From Acridotheres tristis (lineage: Eukaryota; Chordata; Aves; Passeriformes; Sturnidae): a DNA stretch of 64,000 nucleotides. Positions 32,005-42,904 of this stretch are shown one piece after another. The notes under the pieces were generated by a model. That model was not told the origin of the DNA and did no database searches. It saw only the letters and a program-made list of their open reading frames with translations. Where the stretch lies: positions 372,001-436,000 of the forward strand of contig CM072892.1 of NCBI GenBank assembly GCA_037013685.1, in the 5' to 3' direction. The translations under genes were made by a program, and so were the position numbers. The first letter of the stretch is position 1; each line of letters opens with the position of its first letter.

Positions 32005-32230
32005 AGGCAGGATCCCAGAATGTCCTGAGCTGGGAGAGACCCCCAGGGATCATCCCAGCCCCTGTCCCTGCCCAGACCCCCCAGCAATCCCACCCTGGCA
32101 TCCCTGGTGTCCAAACTCTCCTGGAGCTCTGGAATTCCCTGGGGAGCCTGGGCAGTGCCAGCACCCTCTGGGGGAGGGAAGAACCTTTCCCAAAATCCAG
32201 CCTGAGCCTGCCCGGGCTCAGAGCTCACCA
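32005..32230 (-). mobile_element. CR1 LINE fragment, older subfamily
   Basis: GATCCCAGAATGTCCTGAGC, then GAGAGACCCCCAGGGATCAT, CTGGAGCTCTGGAATTCC and CTCTGGGGGAGGGAAGAACC, ordered as in avian CR1 read on the minus strand. More diverged from general CR1 than the common subfamily. Confidence 0.75.
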
Positions 32231-33139
32231 GGACTGGCCAGCAGCATCACTGCAAGACTCAGAGCCATAAAAATTCTGTTTTCATGTAGAACGAGAGGCA
32301 AGCTGGATCTGCTGCTGAGAAGCTCTGATGGATGTTCTCCCTTGCCCAGTTTCCTGGAATGTGGCCAGATTCTCGAGCCATGAGCTGGTTTTGTGAAGGC
32401 AGCAATGAAATCCTCTCAGCTGACCTGGGATGATTCCTGAGCCCATCACTGCTGACATCATTGCTTGTCAGACACCTGCCAGGGTGTCCCTGCAGGGCCA
32501 CTGCTGGAACTGGTCATGCTGGGCAGAGCCACAGGCCCAGGCTGCTCCTGAATCCCAAATTTTTCCTGCAGACGAGTTCTGTGCCAGATTTGTGCAAGTG
32601 CTCCTCATTAGACTTGGCAGGGGGCTGTAATGGCCATGGGTGCCCACACTGAGCTCCAGAATTCATGAGGAGCTGTTGGAGGCAGATGGACAGAAATGGC
32701 CATCATGTCCCATAATTAAATCTGAAAGGGGTTGTCAAGAGAACTTCGTGTCTTCCTTTTCTACAAATACTTCAAGTCACATTTTATTTACAGGTTTGAT
32801 GGGAAGTTCCATTTCTTATCTCATTTTTGCCTTTACTTCTTGAGCCTCTGAGGTGTCAGACAGGGAGCACAGACAGGGGAGATGGACACAGAAAAGAGCA
32901 AAATCCAGGAGTGCAAGAATCCAGGCAGGGCTCTGTGCAGTGACTCCTGCCCACTGTGATGGGCACGGGCAGCGTTTCCATCTCAAGGACAAAGGCCAGC
33001 AGCCCCTGGGGATGACCCCTGGGCACGGGCTGAGCCCTGCCCGGCTCTGGGCCAGGCTGCTCCTCTCCTGCATCACCACACAGCAGGGGGGGCTGCCACG
33101 AGTGGGATAAAAAAAGCAGGTTTTAAGATATAAAATGAG
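32231..33139. other. Unique sequence
   Basis: About 0.9 kb without identified feature. Confidence 0.4.
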
Positions 33140-33490
33140 CATTTCACAAGGAGCAGGACAGTTACACATGAGGGTGATTTATCTTTGGTTTCCTGAAGAG
33201 GAGCTTAAATGAATATTTGCAGATGGAAAGCCCCGAGTTCTCGATGAAGCTCTCAGAGATATTGGGTTTATCTGTGCTGCCCTCACTCCTCCCAACGTGT
33301 TCCTTTGACACAATCCTTAATGCCAGAGGCGTTTTCTGCACGAGGAACACAAAGGGAAGCAGATTTTAGGAGATCAATTTTGTCTGATATTCGGTGCCAC
33401 TTTCCTTCACTGCCTGTTCCTTCCCTATCCCTGGACATCACAACTATTGATTTAAAAGCTTTATTTTCTTTTGGCAAAATCGGCGACTCC
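33140..33490. other. Candidate conserved non-coding element
   Basis: Unique DNA with GTGATTTATCTTTGG, GAATATTTGCAGATGG, GATCAATTTTGTCTGATATT and CAACTATTGATTTAAAAGC. Open frames of about 63 codons exist on both strands, which argues against coding in either. Confidence 0.4.
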
Positions 33491-33560
33491 AGCCTTTAGG
33501 GGAGCTCTGCAAGTGGGAGTTGGGAAGGAATTCCCTCCTCAGCTGCCCCTTGGAGTGGGT

Positions 33561-34073
33561 CCAGCCCAGGCTGATCCCTGATTTCCAGCCCACACTGATC
33601 CCTGCTCCCAGCCCAGCCCAGACTGATCCCTGCTCTCAGCGCAGACTGATCCCTGCTCCCAGCCCACACTGATCCCTGATTTCCAGCCCAGCCTGATCCC
33701 TGATTTCCAGCCCAGACTGATCCCTGCTCCCAGCCCAGCCCAGACTGATCCCTGCTCCCAGCCCAGACTGATCCCTGCTCCCAGCCCAGACTGATCCCTG
33801 CTCTCAGCCCAGACTGATCCCTGATCTCAGCCCAGACTGATCCCTGCTCCCAGCCCAGACTGATCCCTGCTCCCAGCCCAGCCCAGACTGATCCCTGCTC
33901 TCAGCCCAGACTGATCCCTGATCTCAGCCCAGACTGATCCCTGCTCCCAGCCCAGACTGATCCCTGCTCCCAGCCCAGCCCAGACTGATCCCTGCTCTCA
34001 GCCCAGACTGATCCCTGCTCCCAGCCCAGCCCAGACTGATCCCTGCTCTCAGCCCAGCCCAGACTGATCCCTG
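33561..34073. repeat. ~22-bp minisatellite (GACTGATCCCTGCTCCCAGC), ~22 units
   Basis: Units differ by CTCTCAG/CTCCCAG/ATTTCCAG/ATCTCAG and by extra CCCAGCC pentamers. Array order is irregular. Confidence 0.97.
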
Positions 34074-34400
34074 GACATGAAACCAGCTTGGGAGGATTAA
34101 CCCCGAGCTTGTTGTTCTCCCTGGCAATGAGGCTGATGGGAAGTGTCAAGGTTTAACTCCAGAAACACAGTTAGCATGGAAAGCAGGACTTTCAACAAAT
34201 GGCATTATGATGGATTAAGGAGGGATTACTGCCTTGGATCTAACAGCTCTCAAGAAAATAACTTAAAAAAAAAAAAAAAAAAAAAGCTAAGAAATTAACT
34301 TGTTTTCCCCGGGAAGGAGATTTGTTTGCCTTCACTGCCATCTGCCATCCCTTGCCAATTTTATAAACAAGAAAACGAAAACAATGATACAAATCACCCA
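34074..34400. other. Unique AT-richer sequence with poly-A
   Basis: Poly-A of about 20 nt near 34266-34285. No exon recognised. Confidence 0.4.
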
Positions 34401-34838
34401 GAAAATCCTGCCTGTGAAACTCCTCACCCGGGGCTGCCCGGGGGCTGGGCTGAGCTCAGGAGCTTCCAGAACGTTCTGCTGCCCGTGGGCTTCCACCCCA
34501 GCCGAGGAACTCAGCCTGGCACGGGGCTCCTGGCTGTGCCCATGTCCCAGCGGGGCCGGGAGTGGCACCAGGGCCACCGTGGGCATCGGTGGCACCCGGG
34601 GCCAGGGGGGACAGGGCCACGCCAGCCCTGAGCCCCTGCTGCAGTCAGGGCATCCCCCCAGAGCTGGGCTGGGCAGGCGGGCATGGATGGCTCTGCTGGG
34701 GTCTCCCCCCTTCTCACTGCCCTCCCTGGCCTTCATCCCCTCCCACTTATCCAAAATCCCCATCTCCCACCATGCCCTGCCTGGGATCCAAATCCCCAGC
34801 CCTGGGCTGAGCCCAGCGTGGGCAGCAGCCAGGGCACC
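34401..34838. other. Unique GC-rich sequence
   Basis: CpG-containing near 34425-34610; no feature assigned. Confidence 0.35.
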
Positions 34839-34883
34839 CTGCCCTGTGCCCTGTGCCCTGTGCCCTGTGCCCTGTGCCCTGTG
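34839..34883. repeat. Heptamer tandem (TGTGCCC), ~6 units
   Basis: Same heptamer as the 72-unit array at 47331-47834, here in a short perfect run. Confidence 0.9.
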
Positions 34884-34914
34884 CTCAGGTGAGACCTCAC
34901 CTGCAGAGCTGCCC

Positions 34915-35310
34915 CAGCCCTGCAGAGCCCAGAGGAATCCAGGGCTGGAGCTGCTCTGGATCCAGGCTGGGAGAGCTGGGAATGTTCCCCTGGAGAGGAG
35001 AAGGATCCAGGGAGAGCTGAGGGCACCTAAAGGGGCTCCAGGAGAGCTGGGGAGGGACTGGGGACAAGGGATGGAGGGACAGGACCCAGGGAATGGCTCC
35101 CAGTGCCAGAGGGCAGGGATGGATGGGATGTTGGGAATTGGGAATTCCTGGCTGGGCTGGAATTGCCAGAGCAGCTGTGGCTGCCCCTGGATCCCTGGCA
35201 GTGCCCAAGGCCAGGCTGGACATTGGGACAGTGGGAGGTGTCCCTGCCATGGCAGGGGTGGCTCTGGGGGGGATTTTTGGTCCCTTCCCAACCATTCTGG
35301 GATTCTGTGG
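34915..35310 (+). mobile_element. CR1 LINE 3' fragment
   Basis: Nearly collinear with 3052-3462: CAGAGCCCAGAGGAATCC, GATCCAGGCTGGGAGAGC, GGCAGTGCCCAAGGCC, ending CCATTCTGGGATTCTGTGG. The high similarity indicates a young subfamily. Confidence 0.93.
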
Positions 35311-35459
35311 TGACAGACCCTGGTCCTGCCCTGTCCCTCCATTCCCCCTGGGATCCCAAAGCCATCCCAGAATCTCCCTGGTCCTTCCCAGTGCCCTGCA
35401 TTTGGTTGGAGTGCAGCTCTGCAGAGAGGCTGCACTAAGTCTGAGTTCCTCCTGTCTCC

Positions 35460-35830
35460 TCTTCTCCTTTTCTGGTGGCTGTAATTCAATTAAAGTCATC
35501 CTTAAACTTTCCACTCAAGTGCACTCTGTGCTCCTGCATCCCCGGGAGGAAACATTGCATTAGCAAAATCGTATTTAGGATTCAGGATCCCTCTTCAAAA
35601 GAATCTGCGAAGTTTTTAACAAGGGTAACCAAACCCTTTATTTTCCCAGTGGGCCACAAAAAATACCGCTTAAGGTTATTAATTTTCTGACAATATGACT
35701 CTGAAATGCAGGCTGGAAAAGAATTTCTATTCCAGGCAGCACATTCATTTTAATTATGCTTACCTTTCCAGTCCTTCTAAATCAAACTTGATTGCATTTA
35801 ATAAGGGTTTTGAATGTGTCTTAATAATGT
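35460..35830. other. Strong candidate conserved non-coding element
   Basis: AT-rich unique island with GTAATTCAATTAAAGTC, GGTTATTAATTTTCTGAC, CATTTTAATTATGCTTACC and GATTGCATTTAATAAGG. Regularly spaced ATTA cores; no coding frame. Confidence 0.45.
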
Positions 35831-36111
35831 TTGGAATTAATACTGGTTCGTGAGCATCCGAGGATGGCAGGTCCCCAGGAGACCCTCCAAAATCTTGTTG
35901 TGATAAATAATCTAAAGGAACCACCTGTGATAAGGAATATTTTGCATTTTTTGCATCACTTTTCTGTGCTGGGATTTTTTTCTTTACTGGGCCCAGGTAG
36001 CAGGAAGCACAGTACAGTCAAATAGAACCTTTTTTATTTCCTTCTGAGCTGCATTTCTGCGGGTCTTCCTCCAAAACCTCTGCCCTGCCGGCCCGGAAGG
36101 GCTGGGGAAGG
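35831..36111. other. Unique sequence
   Basis: AT-rich spacer; nothing assigned. Confidence 0.35.
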
Positions 36112-36490
36112 AAATCCCACAAGAGCTCAGAGATCCCACAAGGAGCTCAGTGGAGGAAATCCCACAAGGATCTTGGAAAAGAGATCCCACAAGGATCTCG
36201 GTGAAGCAGATCCCACAAGGATCTTGGAAAGCAGATCTCATAAAAGCTCAGTGAAGCAGATCCCACAAGGAGCTCAGTGGAGGAAATCCCACAAGGATCT
36301 GGTGAAGCAAATCCCACAAGAGTTCAGGGAAGCAGATCCCAAAAGGATCTGGGGAAGTAGATCCCACGAGGAGCTCATTGAATCAGATCCCACAATGATC
36401 TCGGGAAGAAAATCCCACAAGGATCTCAGGGAAGCAGATCCCACAATCTCGGGAAGCAGATCCCACAAGGATCTGGGGAAGCAGATCCCA
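36112..36490. repeat. ~25-bp minisatellite (GCAGATCCCACAAGGATCT), ~15 units
   Basis: Units contain ATCCCACAAGGATC or ATCCCACAAGGAGCTC with diverse linkers (TGGAAA, CGGGAAG, CAGTGAAG). The absence of constant-length spacers between invariant repeats excludes a CRISPR. Confidence 0.95.
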
Positions 36491-36724
36491 GGCGTTGGCT
36501 GTGCAGGAAAAGCCCTTCAAAGGGACAGGAAGGAGGGCAGTGAACTGCAGAGGTGCCGAGGGAGCAGCAGCCCTGGCCACCAGCGCCTCAGCCACCAATT
36601 GCCTCGAGCTGCCTGGGTTTTATTTTATGTCCTCGCTGACACTGAGCTCTGGAATTCCTTCCTTCTGATCTCTGGCTCAGGAGACTCGTGCTGAGTTATT
36701 TCTGGCTGGTTTATGGTAAATATG
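36491..36724. other. Unique sequence
   Basis: Nothing assigned. Confidence 0.35.
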
Positions 36725-36990
36725 AATCACAGAATCACAGGATCCCAGAATGGTTCTGTTGGGAAGGGACCTCAAATCCCCCCCATTCCCAGCCCTGCCA
36801 TGGCAGGGACACCTCCCACTGTCCCAATGTCCAACCTGGCCTTGGGCACTGCCAGGGATCCAGGGGCAGCCACAGCAAATCTGGAATTCCAGCCCAGCCC
36901 CTCCCCACCCTCCCAGGGAAGAATCTCTTCCCAGTGTCCTGCAATCCTCCTCTCAGAGGACATTTGTCCTCTCCTGCAGCTCCCAGCCCC
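36725..36990 (-). mobile_element. CR1 LINE 3' fragment
   Basis: The tail AATCACAGAATCACAGGATCC is followed by GGGAAGGGACCTCAAATCC, CCACTGTCCCAATGTCC and GCACTGCCAGGGATCC. Past about 36897 the body follows a different CR1 variant (GGGAAGAATCTCTTCCCAG). Confidence 0.9.
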
Positions 36991-37440
36991 AGGGACCTGT
37001 GTGTGTTGGAAAATGCAGATTTTTCCCCCAAATGAGTGCCTGGTTCAGCATTCCTGCCAGAGCCCAGCCTGGTGTACAGGACCTTCACCATGGCAGAGCC
37101 AAACCGAGCAGGAATCCCTGGGACAGGCTGCAGGATTCCAAGGATATTCAAGGATTCCACAGGGAATTCTCATGATTTTCAGCTGTGCATTGATAACTAC
37201 AGAGCCAAGGCACCCAGAGCTGATCCTTCAGTCTCATCCTTGCTCCTCAGAGAACCAAAGTGCTTTAGACAACACAAGTAATGAAAAAACCCCTCTCTAG
37301 TTCTACTGTAAACTTCCAAAATAAACAAGATTATTATTAAAATAGATTGATATGGATGAGTAGGCAAAAATGATTTGAAAGTGAATGGATTACTGAGTTT
37401 ACCAAATTCACATTTTCTGTTAAGTTTTAGTGGGAATTGA
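36991..37440. other. Unique AT-richer sequence
   Basis: AT-rich part at 37300-37430; no clear feature. Confidence 0.35.
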
Positions 37441-37834
37441 GAATCATTTTGGCTGGAAGGGATGTCTGGGTGTCCTCTGTCCTCAGAGTGGGGCCAGATG
37501 AGATCAGCTTGCTCAGGCCATGGTCTGATCTCGTTAGAGATCATTACTCACCCCCAAAAAGGGCTGGGATCAAGGTGCAGGGCTTTCCCATCAAATTCTG
37601 TCTCTAAAAACCCAAACCAACCCCAGCCCTCAGCACCTGCGGACCTGCAGCCGTGGCACCTCCCACGACTGTCACTGTCACCTCCCCACATGGATCCCTG
37701 CAGGGATTGTCAAAAACCAAAGGGAAATGTCCCTGCCCGGGCCCCCTGAGCCAGGTCACCATGAGCGTCCCTTCCAACCCATCCTGTGGGGCTGTGAAAC
37801 ACCAAAAACCCTAATCCCATCCCCCAAAAGTGTA
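37441..37834 (+). other. Unique sequence with a possible CR1 tail at 37745-37800
   Basis: GTCCCTTCCAACCCATCC followed by TGTGGGGCTGTGA resembles a CR1 3' end on the plus strand. Weak. Confidence 0.35.
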
Positions 37835-38020
37835 ACATTTGTGGCAGCCACTGCTGCTCGGGATTTTACATAACCAATCCCACGGCCCCAATGTAAAGAG
37901 ATTTATTTCTGACACTAATTATTTCCCAGACGTATTTTTCAATATGTTGTTACACACAACACGCCATCTGCTCCTGCTATCGAGGTCGTGTGGGACGTGG
38001 CAATTAGGGCTCGGTGAATC
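37835..38020. other. Candidate conserved non-coding element
   Basis: Unique island with GACACTAATTATTTCCC, TCAATATGTTGTTACAC and GGCAATTAGGGCTC. No exon signature. Confidence 0.45.
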
Positions 38021-38107
38021 CGTGGGGCTGAATCCTCCCACGCTGTGCTGGGATCCTGCTGGCACAGCCCCTCCATCCCTGAGCCCGGGATGTGCTCCTG
38101 CCCGGGC

Positions 38108-38360
38108 CCCACAGAGCCACAGAAAGGTCCTGCTTGGAAAAGCCCCCCGGGGCCACGGCGTCCCACCCGTGACCCAGTGCCCCTGCCCTCGAACCCACAC
38201 CCAGAGCATCGTGTCCACATGCTGGGACAGCTCCAGGGTGGCACTCCAGCACCTCCCTGCAGCCCGGCCATGCCTGACAAGCATTTCCATGAGGAAATGC
38301 TCCCTGGTGTCCAGCTGAGCTCCTCTGGTGGCACCTGAGGCCATTCCCCTGCAGCCAAGC
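38108..38360 (-). mobile_element. CR1 LINE fragment, diverged
   Basis: GGTCCTGCTTGGAAAAGC, CAGCTCCAGGGTGGCACTCC, TTTCCATGAGGAAATGCTCC and CACCTGAGGCCATTCCCCTG follow CR1 order on the minus strand. Divergence and CpGs suggest age. Confidence 0.7.
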
Positions 38361-38675
38361 CACCACCTGGACACTTCAGCCATGGACAGAAAGCTCGTGG
38401 GGAGGAGAGGGGTTTGGGGCCCCTCCAGCCATTCTGGCTCTTCCCCAAAAGCTGGGAACAGGGAGGGAGCCCCAGGGCTCGGCCAGGGATGGATTTCCCT
38501 CCTTGGGAAGGGTTTGCACTCCCTGAGCATCACCCAGCTGGCAGGAGAGCTGATATTCCAGCCTCAGGAGCATCCCACCCCCATCCCACGGGAGGGACAG
38601 GAGGGTTCCTCTGCTAATCAGGTGATTGTTCCCAAAAATCCATTAAAGGAAAGATAAGAAGATCCTGTTATCCAT
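38361..38675. other. Unique sequence
   Basis: Nothing assigned. Confidence 0.35.
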
Positions 38676-39010
38676 ATCATAGAATCCCAGAATGCCAGAC
38701 TGGTTTGGGCTGGAGGGACCTCAAATCCCCCCCATTCCCAGCCCTGCCATGGCAGGGACACCTCCCACTGTCCCAATGTCCAACCTGGCCTTGGGCACTG
38801 CCAGGGATCCAGGGGCAGCCACAGCAAATCTGGGAATTCCAGCCCAGCCAGGAATTCCCAATTCCCAACATCCCATCCATCCCTGCCCTCTGGCACTGGG
38901 AGCCATTCCCTGGGTCCTGTCCCTCCATCCCTTGTCCCCAGTCCCTCTCCAGCTCTCCTGGAGCCCCTTTAGGTGCCCTCAGCTCTCCCTGGATCCAGGG
39001 GAACATTCAC
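38676..39010 (-). mobile_element. CR1 LINE 3' fragment
   Basis: The tail ATCATAGAATCCCAGAATGCC then runs through the whole common-subfamily body to CTGGATCCAGGGGAACATTC. A complete version of the 3' unit on the minus strand. Confidence 0.93.
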
Positions 39011-39429
39011 AGCCATTCCTGCTTCATGTCCCCACATTCCAAGTACAAATGTCCAATGTTTGCCCCAGTTTCATTCTGCTGCTGGCCTGGGACAGCCCAG
39101 GGATGGAGACTCTGTCATTCCCTGGTGTCCAACAAGTTATTAAAACAGATGATGTGATCAGCAACGCTGAGCAACAGAAAATGTCTCATCAAAATCCCCC
39201 CGTGTCTGCAGAATAAACCTTTGGAAACTCAGGGGGCTTTTTTTTTCCTACAGAAATTCCCCACATTTAGAACATTTGTTTCTTTCCAAACCACAAACTA
39301 AACCATACATTTTTGAAGTTTCTGTCAAATTCATCCACCTGTAAATTTTTTATAATTGTATGTATACAAAAGGAGCTCTAATCCTACTTTATTGATCAGA
39401 AGAATTATACTGATAAAACCTATTTTGAT
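39011..39429. other. Unique AT-richer sequence
   Basis: No feature assigned. Confidence 0.35.
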
Positions 39430-39487
39430 ACTGGAGTTGGACTCAGTGATCCTTGTGGATCCCTCCCAACTCAGAATATTCTATTAT
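39430..39487 (+). mobile_element. CR1 LINE terminal fragment
   Basis: GGAGTTGGACTCAGTGATCC then CCCTCCCAACTC and an ATTCTATTATTC tail: the classic CR1 terminus. Confidence 0.8.
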
Positions 39488-40092
39488 TCATTTATATTTT
39501 AATTGTATGTGTTGTGATTCTGCATATATGTATAACTTTGCATTATTCCTTTCTTACAGAAACATTTTGTTTCATATATTTTTCCCCAAATAGTTTTGCC
39601 TGTCCTGGCATGTTCCCAGCAGATGCTTTTCTGCTGAAGCAGCAGTTCCTGGAAGGTTAAATTGGATGCTCCTGGCCAATTTTCTGCCAGCGTTTCTGAT
39701 GAGTCAGAGCAGTGATGCGAAATATTTTCATCTAGGCTAGGAAGATCTTTACAACAGCTTTTTGCCTTTTGGAAGGCTGATTCCTAAATTGATTCATCTT
39801 TTTTTTCCTTTCCAGGGTTTATTTTGGACATGCTGTGGAGCTGCTGAACCTGAAACAGTTCGTAGCAGACCCAGGGGACAGCTCCTGTGAACAATTTCCA
39901 TGGAGGAGAACTCGGAGTGGAGATGCAAATTCCCCCCGTGTGTGCACGGTCCTCACTGTACATGTTAGCAGATAATCTTCCTGCAGGGAAATGAAACATT
40001 AAAAATGCATTTCAAATCACAAATGGAGGGATTGGAAACATCAAATGCGAGGTGGGAAAGGGGGGCAGCGGCACCCGGAGCAGAGGGTTGGG
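39488..40092. other. Unique sequence; candidate conserved element at 39650-39800
   Basis: The island has GGCCAATTTTCTGCC, GATGAGTCAGAGC (AP-1-like TGAGTCA) and GAAATATTTTCATC. The remainder is featureless. Confidence 0.4.
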
Positions 40093-40148
40093 GTCTCGGG
40101 GCTCTCGGGGCTCTCGGGGCTCTCGGGGCTCTCGGGGCTCTCGGGGCT
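40093..40148. repeat. 9-bp tandem repeat (TCGGGGCTC) x 6
   Basis: Perfect units, each with one CpG. Confidence 0.95.
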
Positions 40149-40321
40149 CCAGGCTGGTTTTTGGAAGTTCTTGGAGAGCTCCTGCTCCAAACTCTGGCTC
40201 TCTGTTGGTGCCACATTTCCTGCTCAGCTGCCGGGCCGGGCCCTCCCCTGTCCTTGGGCAATTCCTGCCAGAGCATCCCTGCCAGGGGCTGGCCCTGCTC
40301 GGCTCTCTGGGGATGCCTTCA
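40149..40321. other. Unique GC-rich sequence
   Basis: Nothing assigned. Confidence 0.35.
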
Positions 40322-40735
40322 GTTTAACTTTCATGTTTCCCAGCCTGTGCCCTGCCCTGTGTGTGACTCTGAACTCCACACAAAGTGTTCCCAGCTCTCC
40401 TCCCAGCTCAGGCACACAGAACAATCCTTTGCCAGCCCCACAGCCAAGGACACGCTGCAGCTCCAGCCCCAAAAAGTGCAAAGAGCAGCGAGTGGAGGAG
40501 AGAATGTGGGAGGATGGGACTGCAGAGCCTGGAGCTGGGATTGGACAATGAAGCCAAGGTGGGAATGGACCCAAAGTGACCCAAGTGTGAAACTCCTGAG
40601 CCAGGATCCATCCTGGGTGGAGCCACGGCCGGGCTCTGGCACTGCCCAAGGTGAATCCTTGGAAGGGCTTTGAATAAATCCCAATTTATTCCTTTAACTC
40701 TGCCCAGCCTCTGCCCCAGGGAGCCTCTCCAGGCA
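40322..40735 (+). mobile_element. LTR-like dispersed repeat, copy 2
   Basis: Shared part with copy 1 runs from CTTTCATGTTTCCCAGCC to GAGCCTCTCCAGG. A single GAATAAATCCC near its 3' end acts as a polyadenylation-like signal; copy 1 has tandem duplicates of this part. Short TGT..CA-like edges are ambiguous. No coding sequence. Confidence 0.7.
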
Positions 40736-40749
40736 TTGCCGTGGGACCA

Positions 40750-40882
40750 GTGGCTATCCCAGGGGAACTGTGGCTATCCCAGAGGAGCTGTGGCTATCCC
40801 AGGGGAACTGTGGCTATCCCAGAGGAGCTGTGGCTATCCCAGGGGAGCTGTGGCCATCCCAGGGGAGCTGTGGCCACCCCGG
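40750..40882. repeat. 20-bp minisatellite (TGGCTATCCCAGGGGAACTG), ~6.5 units
   Basis: GGGGAACTG and GAGGAGCTG alternate for the first four units, then become uniform: a two-unit higher-order pattern. Confidence 0.95.
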
Positions 40883-41639
40883 GGGTGTCCAGGGCCAGCC
40901 TGGGGCAGCCAGATCTGTGTCAGGTGTCCCTTTGCCACTCCCCCCATCTCTCTGCAGTTGTGGAGTTACTTTAAAGCACCTGAGGAAATTTATAACATTT
41001 ATGGCTTTCAGTAAATCATTGTCTGGCAATTTCTTTCAACAGCTTTGAGTGTCCTGTTTGAAAGGCCTTTTCTCCTGTTTTGTTGGGTGTTTTCCTCGGC
41101 TGTTGGAACATTTTGAAGTGGAGCAATTGTTGGTCTTGCATTAAATTGATGAGCTTTGCACAGTGACCCATCTCCAAAACGGGAAAAAGACTTTGGAGAA
41201 AATAAACACTTTGCTTTCACAAACATCTGCATGGAAAGAAAGTCCAGTTCCAGGGAAAGGGAAAGAGCACTTGAAGGAGGCACAGAGAGTTTAGGATGTA
41301 GAGGCTGGTGGAAATTTAAGAACAGTGATTTTGCTGTGTGATGACACTTGATATTTCAGCAGTAAATTCACCCCTCTCAGCACAGCTCTGAAGAGCTGTG
41401 AGGAGGCAGAACAGCAGCAAACGCTGCACGGGGAGCACCCTGCTCCCCCCAAGAGCTGCAGAGAAAGAATCGCATCCTTGGCACTGAACTTGGCACGGCA
41501 TCCCTGCTACCTGGGCTAAGAGAAACAGCATTTGTGGCACCTCATGAAGAACTCACCTGCACGAGCCCAGGGAAGCACTGATAGATAAATGTTTGGAGCA
41601 CCTTTCATTAGAACAATTGTTCTGCAGGAACTCCCCTCT
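40883..41639. other. Unique sequence
   Basis: About 0.75 kb, no exon or repeat identified. Confidence 0.4.
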
Positions 41640-42010
41640 CATCCCAGGGAATAAATGCTTGGAAGATTATTAAAATAAAGCTGGTGGAAAGTAAAATTAT
41701 AACACTGCATGTAAAGAATTTTTATTTGGCTGCAATAACAGATGTCTGAGAATTTGAAAGCAGAAAGAAAATATGATGCATTAATGATTTCCATATATCG
41801 ATTCCCAAGGTCATCACTCTGGGGATGGCAATAATATCAAGCAGAAAACTGATGCTGCATAGAGTTAATTTGCAGCTCTGAAGTGATGCCCAGCAGATCC
41901 AGCCTGTAATAGCTTTGCAATTATTCAGCTCTCTAACGATGCCCAGCACTGAAAGCCATCGCTGTAACTATTTACTGAAATGTTAAATTAAATGCTGCCA
42001 ATAATGGGAG
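41640..42010. other. Strong candidate conserved non-coding element
   Basis: AT-rich unique island with GAAGATTATTAAAATAAAGC, ATGCATTAATGATTTCC, GGCAATAATATCAAGC, GAGTTAATTTGCAGC, GCAATTATTCAGC and TTAAATTAAATGCTGCC. A 75-codon minus-strand frame is open but lacks any recognisable domain. Confidence 0.45.
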
Positions 42011-42134
42011 TCACAGTCACGGGGGCTCCTGCCCAATGGAACCTCCATCATTCCTCACCCTTTTCATTAATCCAAATTCATGGTCTCCGGTTTTATTTCC
42101 TCTCCTAATGCAGAATGTTTTTGTGTCTGGGGCT

Positions 42135-42480
42135 CCAACCAGACCGTGCAAAGCTGTTCCCTCTCCTCCTGTCCCTGTTCCCTGGGAGCAGATCCCAAAT
42201 CTCCCTGACATCCATCCTCCTGTCAGGGAGTTATGCAGAGCCACAAGGGCCCCCCTGAGCCTCCTTTTCTCCAGGCTGAGCCCCTTCCCAGCTCCCTCAG
42301 GAATTCTCCATTCCCTTCCCAGCTCCCTCAGGAATTCTCCATTCCCTTCCCAGCCCCCTCAGGAATTCTCCAGCCCTTTCCCAGCTCCCTCAGGAATTCT
42401 CCATTCCCTTCCCAGCTCCCTCAGGAATTCTCCAGCCCTTTCCCAGCTCCATTCCCTTCCCTGGACACGCTCCAGTCCCT
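42135..42480 (-). mobile_element. CR1 LINE fragment with internal 31-bp tandem array
   Basis: GTTCCCTCTCCTCCTGTCCC, CAGGGAGTTATGCAGAGCC and CCTCCTTTTCTCCAGGC are the second CR1 subfamily on the minus strand; the array at 42281-42452 continues its 5' side. Confidence 0.85.
42281..42452. repeat. 31-bp tandem repeat inside CR1, ~5 units
   Basis: TTCCCAGCTCCCTCAGGAAT plus TCTCCATTCCC or TCTCCAGCCCT. The same segment is doubled in the plus-strand CR1 near 19.9 kb. Confidence 0.93.
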
Positions 42481-42904
42481 CCAGGTCCTTCCTGTCAGGA
42501 GGCCAAAGAAGTGACCCCAGATCTGAGGTGCAGGAGGAACAGCCAGGCAGGACCCCTGGCTCAGGTGGGTGACAGGACAGTGCCAGGCCTGGGGTCAGCC
42601 CCTGGGGACACACAGACTGCACAGACCCTGGATCCCAGGCAGAGTATCCAGGGCTCTGGGTTTCACTTGCAATTGCACCTCAGGAGGGTGAAGGAGCTCA
42701 CAATCACCACAACTCAGAGGAATAAACCACTTTAAATTATAAATGTTTATAATGTGTATGGGAACATCTACCTAGACTGGAATCTGTGTTTGTGTGCAGG
42801 GCACACAGCAGCACACTGACACACAGATTCCTGCTGGGGACTGAGGATGGAGCACAGCTCTGATACAAAGTGAACGTGGATGTGGGGAGATGGGTGAGAC
42901 ATAG
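42481..42904. other. Unique sequence
   Basis: No feature assigned. Confidence 0.35.

Noticed and set aside
36112..36490. CRISPR-like repeat array
   Set aside because: The repeats are degenerate with variable short linkers, no constant-length unique spacers, no leader or cas genes, and the DNA is avian.
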